Shown: one piece after another, positions 6,160-11,874 of the stretch
How the letters are laid out: each line of letters opens with the position of its first letter
How positions within the stretch are numbered: the stretch's first letter is position 1
Assembly: GCA_038230775.1 (NCBI GenBank)
Contig: JBBRMQ010000129.1
Span: 1 to 11,874, forward strand
Source of the DNA: JBBRMQ01 sp038230775
Lineage (GTDB): Bacteria; Acidobacteriota; Thermoanaerobaculia; Gp7-AA8
Reading direction: 5' to 3'
DNA: 11,874 nt
Notes under the pieces: generated by a model
What the model was told of the DNA's origin: nothing
Databases searched by the model: none
The model's input: only the letters and a program-made list of their open reading frames with translations
Program-made: the position numbers and the translations under genes

Positions 6160-7110
6160 ATGCCGCGACGGATCGTGTTCGTCGTTCTTCCTTTCCTGGT
6201 TGCCGTTCCGATCTGTGCCCAGGACGTGACCGGCTCTCCTGCGGTGACGGCGCAGTACAGCGATCCGGCGACGATCGAGCGGATCACGAACCGGCTGGCC
6301 GGCCGTGCCCGCGAGTCGTGGAACACGATCATCGTCGACGGTAAGCCGCCGCTGACGTGGGGGACTGTGGCGACATTTTCACTGCTTCTCCACGAGTGCT
6401 TCGACGCGCAGTTGACGGAGGCGGAGGCGGAGCTCATTGCCAAGAAGTTTGCCGAGAGCTACGCCAGCAGCGACGAGAACGGGCAAAAGGCCCTGACGAC
6501 CGATTGGAAGCAAATGCTCGACGCGATCGGCAGCGGGGCCTCCACCCGTTCACAAATGCGGGCGAAGCTCGAAACGCGCATTCAAGCAGCCGCTGACGCG
6601 AAGACCGGGTGGGGCATTGCGGTTCGTGCCGCGCTCGACCGGCGCAATCGCGTACTGCACACGTCAACGAATCCGCGCCCGGAATGGGCGTCGGCACCGG
6701 GCTTCGATGCCAGCATGAGTGTCGCAGATCTCGACGCCGGCATCGAGCTGCTGTACTTCATGTGGGTGGCTGCCGGCCGCAATCCGGAGCTGGTGACTCT
6801 CCCTGGAGTTGCTGCCATCCGCCAGCACTTCCTCCAGCACTTCGCCGAGTTGCCCGCCGAGCTTCAATACCCTCTGGCGAACGCGCAGAAGATCTACGCC
6901 GGCTTTCGTGTGCTCTGGTACACCGGGGACGCGCGGCAACGAGCCAATCTTGCACGCGATTTCAGTCTGGAGCTGGATGCGCTCGGACTGCCCGATCCGA
7001 ACGCCGGTGCGCGTCAGAGTGTCCGCTCCGACGGCGGGACGGCGCATGGCAATTTCGCGGCTGAGATGGTCGTCGGACTGGCGGGTTCCTCGTACAAGTC
7101 AGCGTGGTGA
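6160..7110 (+). CDS. Secreted protein of unknown function
   Basis: A 316-residue protein that I do not recognise. Seen: a Sec signal peptide MPRRIVFVVLPFLVAVPICA with probable cleavage before QDV; then a mostly alpha-helical, soluble body with regular hydrophobic spacing (for example ATFSLLLHECFDAQLTEAEAELIAKKFAE), no further membrane segment, no repeats and no obvious catalytic motif. The segment DLDAGIELLYFMWVAAG is the most hydrophobic internal helix. Two Cys occur, one within the signal peptide and one in LLLHECF. ATG 6160 is chosen because GAGG lies 5 nt upstream and the signal peptide begins there; ATG 6142 and GTG 6154 are in frame but poorer. The nearest plus-strand gene is the remnant upstream. 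Codon use and length look like a real gene. Confidence 0.72.
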   Translation: MPRRIVFVVLPFLVAVPICAQDVTGSPAVTAQYSDPATIERITNRLAGRARESWNTIIVDGKPPLTWGTVATFSLLLHECFDAQLTEAEAELIAKKFAESYASSDENGQKALTTDWKQMLDAIGSGASTRSQMRAKLETRIQAAADAKTGWGIAVRAALDRRNRVLHTSTNPRPEWASAPGFDASMSVADLDAGIELLYFMWVAAGRNPELVTLPGVAAIRQHFLQHFAELPAELQYPLANAQKIYAGFRVLWYTGDARQRANLARDFSLELDALGLPDPNAGARQSVRSDGGTAHGNFAAEMVVGLAGSSYKSAW

Positions 7111-7158
7111 ATGTCAGCGGGCTGACGGCTCACGAGGGCCAGGGATTGATTGCGAATG

Positions 7159-7179
7159 TCTGTGTGCTGCGCACACAGA
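7159..7179 (+). terminator. Hairpin after the secreted-protein gene
   Basis: A 9-bp perfect stem TCTGTGTGC / GCACACAGA with a 3-nt loop lies 48 bp after the stop at 7110. There is no T-run, so it may end transcription only weakly or protect the 3' end. A smaller GCGAGA-ATC-TCTCGC hairpin follows at 7204-7218. Nothing else is recognisable in 7111-7280. Confidence 0.35.
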
Positions 7180-7261
7180 ACCGCGATTCGAACTCCACAT
7201 GTCGCGAGAATCTCTCGCAGCAGGGATGCGAAACCTGAAGGAGGCTAGGCCAACTCACGCA

Positions 7262-7276
7262 GCCGGCCGTGCCGGC
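7262..7276 (-). terminator. GC hairpin just downstream of tRNA-Gln
   Basis: GCCGGC-CGT-GCCGGC forms a 6-bp stem beginning 5 nt beyond the 3' CCA of the tRNA on the minus strand. No T-run follows; a possible processing or stop signal. Confidence 0.25.
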
Positions 7277-7280
7277 CGGG

Positions 7281-7355
7281 TGGCTGGGGAGGATGGATTC
7301 GAACCATCGAATGTCGGCTCCAAAGACCGATGCCTTACCACTTGGCGACTCCCCA
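7281..7355 (-). tRNA. tRNA-Gln (anticodon UUG), CCA encoded
   Basis: 75 nt on the minus strand fold as a full cloverleaf. The acceptor stem TGGGGAG pairs perfectly with CTCCCCA; the D arm is GCCAAGTGGTAAGGC; the anticodon stem TCGGT/GCCGA (one T-G pair) holds loop CTTTGGA with anticodon TTG. The T arm is GATGG-TTCGAAT-CCATC; the discriminator is G and the CCA end is in the gene. TTG reads CAA, and the overall sequence is close to bacterial glutamine tRNAs. It lies 50 bp downstream of the exosortase pair on the same strand. No duplicated 3' tRNA fragment is seen nearby, so there is no sign that it serves as an integration site. Confidence 0.95.
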
Positions 7356-7405
7356 GCAATCCGAGCATCCGGCAGAACGATGATCGTGGAAAAGAATTCC
7401 GGCGT

Positions 7406-7876
7406 CTACTGCTTCTGGGTCGCCGCCCACCAGCAGGCGAAAACGATCGCCGGCATGCCGACGATCTGCAGCAGCGTCTGCACGGCGGACCATGTGCTCC
7501 AGCCTCCGGCGCGGATGGCGAACGCGCTCTCGATCCAGAGAACGAGACCGGCCACGTGCGTGGTGAAGACGATCGCCGCCGAAATCAGAAACGCAATGAC
7601 GTTCTGGTCGCGAAACGGGCGGCGGACGGAGGCGAAGAGCGCGACGAGCAGCACGAGGTTGTAGGTCACCTGCTCAGCGGGGATGTCGAGCGATGGATTG
7701 CGCATCAGGATGCGGTTGGCGGCCACGCTGAAGATCGCGCGCGCGAACTGCGCATCGAGATGAATGAGCGGCGCCGTGAGGAAAACCACCACCCTCGAAT
7801 AGGCGGGCAGCGTGAACCACCACAACGGCACCGCGACCGCCAGGCCGGCCGCGAATTTAGCGAGCGTTCGCCGCAT
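7406..7876 (-). CDS. Exosortase H-associated membrane protein
   Basis: A 156-residue integral membrane protein with about four hydrophobic segments (near residues 5-22, 72-87, 93-115 and 134-151) and an early extracytoplasmic stretch between the first two. Motif-like text is YNLVLLVALFASVRRPF and THVAGLVLWIESAF. It starts inside the 3' end of the exosortase gene (20-nt overlap). In exosortase H systems a small membrane protein of unknown role is encoded next to the sortase, and this fits in position and topology. My identification rests on that context more than on specific residues. ATG 7874-7876 is the first start after the overlap. Confidence 0.78.
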   Translation of the reverse strand: MRRTLAKFAAGLAVAVPLWWFTLPAYSRVVVFLTAPLIHLDAQFARAIFSVAANRILMRNPSLDIPAEQVTYNLVLLVALFASVRRPFRDQNVIAFLISAAIVFTTHVAGLVLWIESAFAIRAGGWSTWSAVQTLLQIVGMPAIVFACWWAATQKQ

Positions 7877-8366
7877 CGAGCCGCTGCACGCGCGATGTCC
7901 AGTACACGAACATGAAGACCGCCGCGCCGAAGATCACGGTCTGCCAGATGGCGAGGTGAAACGTCTCGAAGAGATCAGGCCGCATGGCGCCGATCAGGTA
8001 GAGCGATGCGACCCGCACGATGTTGAGGACCTCGATCACGAGCGACCCCACGACAACTCCAGCCAGCCGCCACCTCGCCGGAGCTTCGAACGCGATCATC
8101 GCCGCGGCGAGGAAGAAGAGCGCCTCGACGCCGTTGCAGCCGTTCTTCACCTCGACGCCGAACGTGCGGCCGGTGATCAGCGTGCCGCTTCGCGTCACAT
8201 GCGCTCCGCCAACATTCAGGAGGCTGGCGGATACGGCGGCGATGCTCTGCGTGTACGGATCGATCACGCGCTCCTCGAACGGCCGATAGAGCATGAACGC
8301 GTAAAACACGATCAGGAGGAGAGCAAAACGTACGAGAAAACGAATTTGGCGTCGATTGGCAGCCAC
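7857..8366 (-). CDS. xrtH: Exosortase H (XrtH)
   Basis: A 169-residue multi-pass membrane transpeptidase-like protease of the exosortase/archaeosortase superfamily. These enzymes cleave and attach C-terminally tagged exported proteins. The three catalytic residues are visible: Cys77 in VKNGCNGVEA, Arg118 in EVLNIVRVASLYLIG and His137 in FETFHLAIWQ. The short length and NGCNG context suit the XrtH subgroup, known for IPTLxxWG-type sorting tails. I chose GTG 8364-8366 because the protein then begins just before its first membrane segment (RQIRFLVRFALLLIVFYAF). An ATG 60 nt upstream (8424-8426) would add a charged tail and overlaps the palindromic repeats. No Shine-Dalgarno, but TACCAT ends 7 nt before the GTG. 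No protein in the window carries a recognisable sorting tail. Confidence 0.88.
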   Translation of the reverse strand: MAANRRQIRFLVRFALLLIVFYAFMLYRPFEERVIDPYTQSIAAVSASLLNVGGAHVTRSGTLITGRTFGVEVKNGCNGVEALFFLAAAMIAFEAPARWRLAGVVVGSLVIEVLNIVRVASLYLIGAMRPDLFETFHLAIWQTVIFGAAVFMFVYWTSRVQRLDAANAR

Positions 8367-8373
8367 GCAGCGA

Positions 8374-8379
8374 ATGGTA
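8374..8379 (-). promoter_or_regulatory. Candidate -10 box (TACCAT) of xrtH
   Basis: TACCAT in the context TATACCATT, on the minus strand, 7 nt before the GTG start. It has the same geometry as the TACAAT before the B3-like gene and predicts a leaderless transcript. No -35 is evident. Confidence 0.3.
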
Positions 8380-8429
8380 TATCGGGGCCGCTTAGGTGTG
8401 TGGACTTCGGCGGCCGTCGTCGTCATCGT

Positions 8430-8551
8430 GACCGGCTGAAGCCGGTCCTCACACAGAGGCGACGCCACGTGATCTCAATCGCGCAGCTTCTGTGTGTGGA
8501 CCGGCTTCAGCCGGTCTTCATGATCATCGCCTTGACCGGCTGAAGCCGGTC
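8430..8551. repeat. Three copies of an 18-bp palindromic repeat (REP-like cluster)
   Basis: GACCGGCTGAAGCCGGTC occurs at 8430-8447 and 8534-8551, and its reverse complement at 8499-8516. Each copy is a hairpin of 8-bp arms around two bases. Copies one and two also form a larger inverted repeat, because the flanks CCTCACACAGAG and CTTCTGTGTGTGG are nearly complementary. They fill the spacer between the kinase stop and xrtH. The alternating orientation is typical of REP/BIME clusters; no REP-associated transposase is present. Confidence 0.9.
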
Positions 8552-8566
8552 CACTCAGAAGCGATC

Positions 8567-10159
8567 CTAGGCGATTGCGCCGTCGGTCTGCGATCGCGCT
8601 TCGAGCCTGCCGCCGTCGTTCATCACGGGCAGCGTCACGGTGAACGTCGATCCCTTGCCGAGACCTTCGCTTTCCGCGGTGATGTCGCCTTGGTGCAGAT
8701 CGATGATGTGTCTCGCGATCGCCAGTCCGAGTCCGAGGCCGGAGCGGCTGGCCGTTTCGTCCGCCTGGCGGAGGCGTTCGAACACGTGCGGCAGGAACGA
8801 CGGGTCGATGCCCTCGCCTTCATCGCGAACGCGAATCTGCATGTGCTCATCGACCCGCAGGAGGTGAAGATCGACCTTCTTGCCGGCCGGCGTGAACTTG
8901 ATCGCATTCGACAGCACGTTGCCGATCACCTGCTGCAGCCGCGTGCCGTCGGCGTACACGACGTCGTCGTGTTTCTCGTCGATCTCGGAAGTCAGCCGGA
9001 CGCCGCGCTCCGCCGCATCCGGACGCGCGTTGTTCACCGCCGCCTGCACCACCTCGGACAGCCGCGTCGGGCGCAGCTCCACCTGGAACTTGCCGAGGAC
9101 GATCCGGGAGACGTCGAGCATGTCGTCGATCAAACGCTTCTGCAGGCGAGCGCTGGTCTCGATCATCTGCAGCGCCTCTTTGAGCTCGTCCAGCGTGTAG
9201 TCGCCGGAACGAAGGAACTGGGTCCAGCCGAGGATGGATGTCATCGGAGTGCGCAGTTCGTGGGAGAGCGTGGCAAGGAAGTTGTCCTTCGCCCGGTTCT
9301 GTGCTTCGGCCTCGCGGTAGCGGCGCTCATTCTCTGCAGCGAGCGCCGCCGAGCGTTTCTCGGTGACGTCGCGGAACGTGACGACCGAGCCCACCGTCCG
9401 TCCATTCTCGTCGTACATCGGCGAGACGCGGAACTCGACGGGGAAGCTCGTGCCGTCCTCGCGGAAGAAGGTGGCTTCGATGTCGTCGCGAACGACTTCA
9501 CCGTGAAGCGCGTCGAAGACGACGCATCGCTTGATGTCGCATGTGACCACACCGGGAAACGACGGGTGCAACACCGAGTGGATGTCGCGGCCGGCAACGT
9601 CCTCCGGACTTCGACCGATCATGCGCGCCGCCGAAGGATTGACGAACGTCGACACGCCGTTGAGGTTCACTCCGAAGACGCCTTCAGCCGCGGCCTTGAG
9701 AATCAGCTCATTCTGCCGGCTGAGTCGCGCCAGTTCCTGCGCCTGACGGTTGATCGCTTCGCGGCGCCGGAACAGCTCGACGAACACGCCCACCTTCGCC
9801 CGCAGGACTTCGGGGTGAAACGGCTTGAACATGTAGTCGACCGCGCCGAGCTCGTAGCCGCGGAACATGCTCGAGTCGTTGCGGCTCAACGCGGTCAGGA
9901 AAATGATCGGGGTGTCGCGCGACTTATCCCGCTGCCGGATGAGCGTCGCGGTCTCGAACCCGTCGAGCTCGGGCATCTGCACGTCGAGGAGGATGACCGC
10001 GAACTCGCGATCGAGCAGCGCACGCAGGGCCGCTTTGCCCGATTGCGCGCGCACGAGATTCTCGCCGGTCTCGCTCAGGATCGCGTCGAGAGCCAAGAGG
10101 TTCTGCGGCTGATCGTCGACCAGAAGGATGTTGACCTTTTCTGTGGGCGCAGTGGTCAT
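8567..10159 (-). CDS. Hybrid sensor kinase: receiver - PAS - histidine kinase
   Basis: A 530-residue soluble kinase with the receiver at the N-terminus. The REC domain (about 9-125) has acidic pair Asp15/Asp16, phosphoacceptor Asp59 (LLDVQMP), Thr89 and Lys112 (MFKPF). A helical linker leads to a PAS domain (about 147-265: AAAEGVFGVNLNG, VEFRVSPMYDENG, VVTFRDVTEKR). HisKA carries His300 in SHELRTP; the HATPase has the N-box NVLSNAIKFT, DEGEGID and GLGLGLAIARH. No membrane segment is seen, so it senses a cytoplasmic or protein-borne signal. ATG 10157-10159 overlaps the cheB stop as ATGA; a TTG at 10183 is a weaker alternative. Third gene of the cheR-cheB-kinase operon; its REC may be a target of other kinases or feed back on the kinase. 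Confidence 0.93.
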   Translation of the reverse strand: MTTAPTEKVNILLVDDQPQNLLALDAILSETGENLVRAQSGKAALRALLDREFAVILLDVQMPELDGFETATLIRQRDKSRDTPIIFLTALSRNDSSMFRGYELGAVDYMFKPFHPEVLRAKVGVFVELFRRREAINRQAQELARLSRQNELILKAAAEGVFGVNLNGVSTFVNPSAARMIGRSPEDVAGRDIHSVLHPSFPGVVTCDIKRCVVFDALHGEVVRDDIEATFFREDGTSFPVEFRVSPMYDENGRTVGSVVTFRDVTEKRSAALAAENERRYREAEAQNRAKDNFLATLSHELRTPMTSILGWTQFLRSGDYTLDELKEALQMIETSARLQKRLIDDMLDVSRIVLGKFQVELRPTRLSEVVQAAVNNARPDAAERGVRLTSEIDEKHDDVVYADGTRLQQVIGNVLSNAIKFTPAGKKVDLHLLRVDEHMQIRVRDEGEGIDPSFLPHVFERLRQADETASRSGLGLGLAIARHIIDLHQGDITAESEGLGKGSTFTVTLPVMNDGGRLEARSQTDGAIA

Positions 10160-10791
10160 CTTCTCGGCAGAACAGTTCGACAACGATCGGCCAGAAATGA
10201 AGCAATCTGATCCAAAGGCAAGATTTGATCCACGACGCCCAAATCGATGGCGGACTTGGGCATTGCCGGCGCCTCAGCCGTTTGGGGATCCTGGGCCACG
10301 ACGGTACCGCCCCGTTGTTTGATGCGTTTTGCGCCGCGGGAACCGTCCTCGTTCGCACCGGTGAGGATCACGGCGATCACGCCCGGACCGTACGCATCGG
10401 CGGCGCTCTCGAACAGCACATCGATCGACGGTCGCGAGTGCCGTACGGCATCTTCCACCGAGAGACTCAGGTCCGCGTCGTCGCCGATGAGGAGGTGATA
10501 GTCCGCCGGTGCCAGGTAGACGGTTCCGCTCTTGATCCGCTGCTTGTCATCGGCATCGACCACCTTCAAATGCGTGAACTTGCGCAGGTACGCCGGCAGC
10601 CCTTCGGCGGAGCGCTTGTGCCGGTGTTGTGCGACCACGATCGGAAGGCAGAACTCCTTCGGCAGACCGGTGAGAATCGTCTGCAAAGCGTGCATGCCGC
10701 CGAGGGAGCAGCCGATGACGATCAACTGCGGCGCTGCGGCCCGCGTTGTCGATTGTCGGTTGTCGGTTGTCGGACTCGATACGCGCGCCAT
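10156..10791 (-). CDS. cheB: CheB-type protein-glutamate methylesterase, catalytic domain only
   Basis: A 211-residue stand-alone methylesterase/deamidase domain. The catalytic triad is visible: Ser29 in GCSLGG, His56 in AQHRH and Asp149 in TGANEDGSRG. Family segments include SGTVYLAPADYHLLI and RPSIDVLFESAA. The usual N-terminal receiver is absent, so activity is not controlled by phosphorylation of the same chain; the receiver on the downstream kinase might substitute. Residues 5-16 (SSPTTDNRQSTT) are encoded by tandem 7-bp DNA repeats and are not part of the family. The ATG (10789-10791) sits in the loop of the inverted repeat 10744-10833. If translation really starts later, a TTG at codon 23 is the first in-frame alternative, but it leaves little before the first strand. 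The stop overlaps the kinase start by 4 nt. Confidence 0.92.
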   Translation of the reverse strand: MARVSSPTTDNRQSTTRAAAPQLIVIGCSLGGMHALQTILTGLPKEFCLPIVVAQHRHKRSAEGLPAYLRKFTHLKVVDADDKQRIKSGTVYLAPADYHLLIGDDADLSLSVEDAVRHSRPSIDVLFESAADAYGPGVIAVILTGANEDGSRGAKRIKQRGGTVVAQDPQTAEAPAMPKSAIDLGVVDQILPLDQIASFLADRCRTVLPRR

Positions 10792-10833
10792 TTACGCGGT
10801 CCTCCGACAACCGATCACCGACAACCGACAACG
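10744..10833. repeat. Inverted repeat of tandem 7-bp units (TTGTCGG) around the cheB start codon
   Basis: The left arm 10746-10773 is four tandem heptamers TTGTCG(A/G). The right arm 10804-10831 is four heptamers CCGACAA, one degenerate as CCGATCA. The arms 10744-10774 and 10803-10833 are reverse complements over 31 nt with three mismatches. The 28-nt loop holds the cheB ATG. The left arm is coding (cheB residues 5-16); the right arm lies in the 62-bp gap after cheR. A transcript could fold and mask the cheB start. Confidence 0.92.
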
Positions 10834-10853
10834 CCGCGCAGCGGCACGAAGGG

Positions 10854-11717
10854 TCATCGCACCCTCCGATACAGCCGCTCATCCTCATCGAGGATCTCGT
10901 ACGAATCGGCGACTCCGGTGTAGCGGATCGTTTCTTTCTTGCCCAGGCCTAACACGCCGAGGTGCTCGACGCTCTGCAGGAAGAGGCGCTGGACCTTCTC
11001 CTGCAGGACGTTGTTGAAATAGATCAGGACGTTGCGGCAGAAGATCACGTTGAACACGTTGAAGGACGCGTCGGTCACGAGGTTGTGCTGCGCGAAGATC
11101 ACGTTCTCCCGCAGCGATGGGCGAAAGATCGCGTAGTCATAACGCGCGGTGTAGTACTGCGAGAAGTTCCCTGTGCCGCCCGCGGTGATGTAGTTGCTGG
11201 TGTTCTCCTGCATCGTGTTGATCGGGAAGATGCCTTCCTTGGCGCGCTGCAGCACCGCCTCGTTGATGTCCGTCGCATAGATGCGGCAACGATCGTAAAG
11301 GCCTTCCTCCTGGAGAAGGATGGCCATCGAGTAGACCTCTTCACCGGTGGAACATCCCGCATGCCAGATGCGCACGAAGGGATAGGTGCGGAGCATCGGC
11401 ACGACCTTCTTCCGGAACGCGAGGTAGAAGGTCGGATCGCGAAACATCGCGGTCGTATTGATCGAGAGATCGAGGAGGAGGCGCTCCATGCACGAGGAGT
11501 CGTGGAGCACTTTCTCCTGCAATCCCGAGATCGTGCTCAGCCCTTCGGCGTACACGCGCTTCCAGAGACGGCGGCGCAGCGACGGCAGCGAGTAGTCGCG
11601 AAAGTCGAAGCCGTAGTGGAGATAGATTCCTTCCGTCACGAGCTTGACCTCGATTTCCTCGAGCTCGAGCTTCTGCTGCTCGTCCAGGGCGGAAGTGACA
11701 ACCTCGGGCATGGTCAT
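10854..11717 (-). CDS. cheR: CheR-type protein-glutamate O-methyltransferase
   Basis: A 287-residue S-adenosylmethionine-dependent methyltransferase that would methylate glutamates on a chemoreceptor-like partner. The N-terminal all-helical CheR domain (about 15-80) is present, including GFDFRDYSLPSLRRRLWKR. The SAM fold has WHAGCSTGEEVYSMAILL (motif I, 118-135), the acidic ATDIN (148-152) and FCRNVLIYF (226-234), all diagnostic. There is no TPR tail. ATG 11715-11717 is followed by a second ATG two codons on; neither has a Shine-Dalgarno. It is first of the cheR-cheB-kinase set, separated from the next minus-strand gene by a heptamer repeat. No MCP, CheA or CheW is in the window, so classical chemotaxis cannot be assumed. 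Confidence 0.94.
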   Translation of the reverse strand: MTMPEVVTSALDEQQKLELEEIEVKLVTEGIYLHYGFDFRDYSLPSLRRRLWKRVYAEGLSTISGLQEKVLHDSSCMERLLLDLSINTTAMFRDPTFYLAFRKKVVPMLRTYPFVRIWHAGCSTGEEVYSMAILLQEEGLYDRCRIYATDINEAVLQRAKEGIFPINTMQENTSNYITAGGTGNFSQYYTARYDYAIFRPSLRENVIFAQHNLVTDASFNVFNVIFCRNVLIYFNNVLQEKVQRLFLQSVEHLGVLGLGKKETIRYTGVADSYEILDEDERLYRRVR

Positions 11718-11752
11718 CTATAGAGCAAACCGCGTGACAAGAAAAGAGATCC

Positions 11753-11827
11753 GAGGACTGAGGACTGAAGGCCCCCTGGCGGGCGGGGTCTCAGTCCTCA
11801 AACCTCAGTCCTCAGTCCTCAGTCCTG
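11753..11827. repeat. Inverted repeat of tandem 7-bp units (GAGGACT / AGTCCTC)
   Basis: The left arm holds two perfect heptamers GAGGACT (11753-11766) plus a decayed third. The right arm holds five heptamers of AGTCCTC (11793-11827), of which one is AAACCTC and the last AGTCCTG. The spacer between them is GC-rich with partial self-complementarity (GGCCCC with GGGGTC). It fills the gap between the upstream gene's stop (11833) and cheR. It has the same architecture as the repeat at 10744-10833 but an unrelated unit. Confidence 0.88.
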
Positions 11828-11832
11828 CGCAT

Positions 11833-11874
11833 TTATCGGTACAACCAGACCCTCAACAGTGACACGAGCTGCTG
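11833..11874 (-). CDS. C-terminal end of an unidentified minus-strand gene (13 codons visible)
   Basis: Reading leftward from the window edge, one frame gives QQLVSLLRVWLYR and then TAA at 11833-11835, immediately before the heptamer repeat. The helical pattern with a terminal WLYR could be the last helix of a response regulator, which would suit the neighbouring kinase. Thirteen residues cannot prove this, and chance readthrough is possible. If real, it is the gene preceding cheR on the same strand. Confidence 0.33.
   Translation of the reverse strand, partial: QQLVSLLRVWLYR

Noticed and set aside
5742..6443. 233-codon minus-strand open frame over the remnant region
   Set aside because: Composition (DVHAAAMEDAAEADVETDAE and similar) is typical of an antisense shadow; the plus-strand frame has the protein-like pattern.
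7140..7260. Possible second tRNA or tRNA fragment on the minus strand (GTTCGAATC T-loop-like motif near 7187)
   Set aside because: The bases on each side do not form a T stem and no acceptor or anticodon arm can be drawn; TTCGAA is a chance palindrome.
8492..10210. 572-codon plus-strand open frame
   Set aside because: Exact antisense of the histidine kinase; rich in Arg/His/Asp/Val as expected of a shadow frame in GC-rich DNA.
10744..10833. CRISPR array
   Set aside because: Units are 7 bp, directly abutting and in inverted arms; no spacers and no cas genes.
10225..10923. 232-codon plus-strand frame over cheB
   Set aside because: Shadow of cheB and the cheR end; it passes through both repeat arms with no domain character.

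Overview
The window is GC-rich, tightly packed bacterial chromosome. The gene types (an exosortase H pair, a Spy/CpxP-like lipoprotein, a CelD-like GNAT protein, a class B3-type metallo-hydrolase, a CheR/CheB/hybrid-kinase set) would fit an environmental Acidobacteriota-like bacterium. That placement is an inference from gene content, not proven here. No phage, transposase or CRISPR genes are visible.

Layout. (1) 1-3864, minus strand: a compact run of four genes read from right to left. It holds a secreted class B3 metallo-beta-lactamase-like enzyme, a cyclase/kynurenine-formamidase-family protein, an RNase Z-like metallo-beta-lactamase-fold hydrolase, and a D-Ala-D-Ala carboxypeptidase (PBP4/DacB type) cut by the left edge. 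The first three genes overlap and the fourth starts 49 bp after the third. (2) 3865-3945: a divergent promoter region built around a 52-bp near-perfect palindrome. (3) 3946-4923, plus strand: a GNAT protein of the CelD/Acetyltransf_6 type. (4) 4924-5144: convergent spacer with a 41-bp-arm inverted repeat. (5) 5145-5687, minus: a Spy-like lipoprotein. (6) 5754-6150, plus: a coding-like stretch with neither start nor stop of its own, probably a gene remnant, directly upstream of a secreted protein of unknown function (6160-7110). (7) 7281-7355, minus: tRNA-Gln(UUG). (8) 7406-8366, minus: exosortase H and its associated membrane protein. (9) 8430-8551: three copies of an 18-bp palindrome. (10) 8567-11717, minus: cheR, cheB and a REC-PAS-histidine kinase. 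(11) 11833-11874: the last 13 codons of a further minus-strand gene.

How the genes fit together. The left operon mixes a cell-wall peptidase with three hydrolase-type proteins. Two of these lack canonical metal ligands: the B3-type enzyme has Asn where the last zinc-binding His is expected, and the cyclase has Asn and Tyr in its HxGTH motif. The right operon looks like a chemosensory-type methylation module (methyltransferase, methylesterase, kinase) without receptor, CheA or CheW in view.

The most unusual theme is the spacers. Each large one carries a different palindromic repeat. Two of them, on either side of cheR, share one architecture: tandem 7-bp units in two inverted arms around a spacer. 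One of these has grown into the cheB coding sequence and places the cheB start codon in its loop. Several genes also have a TANNNT box 6-10 bp before a start codon and no Shine-Dalgarno, which suggests leaderless transcripts.
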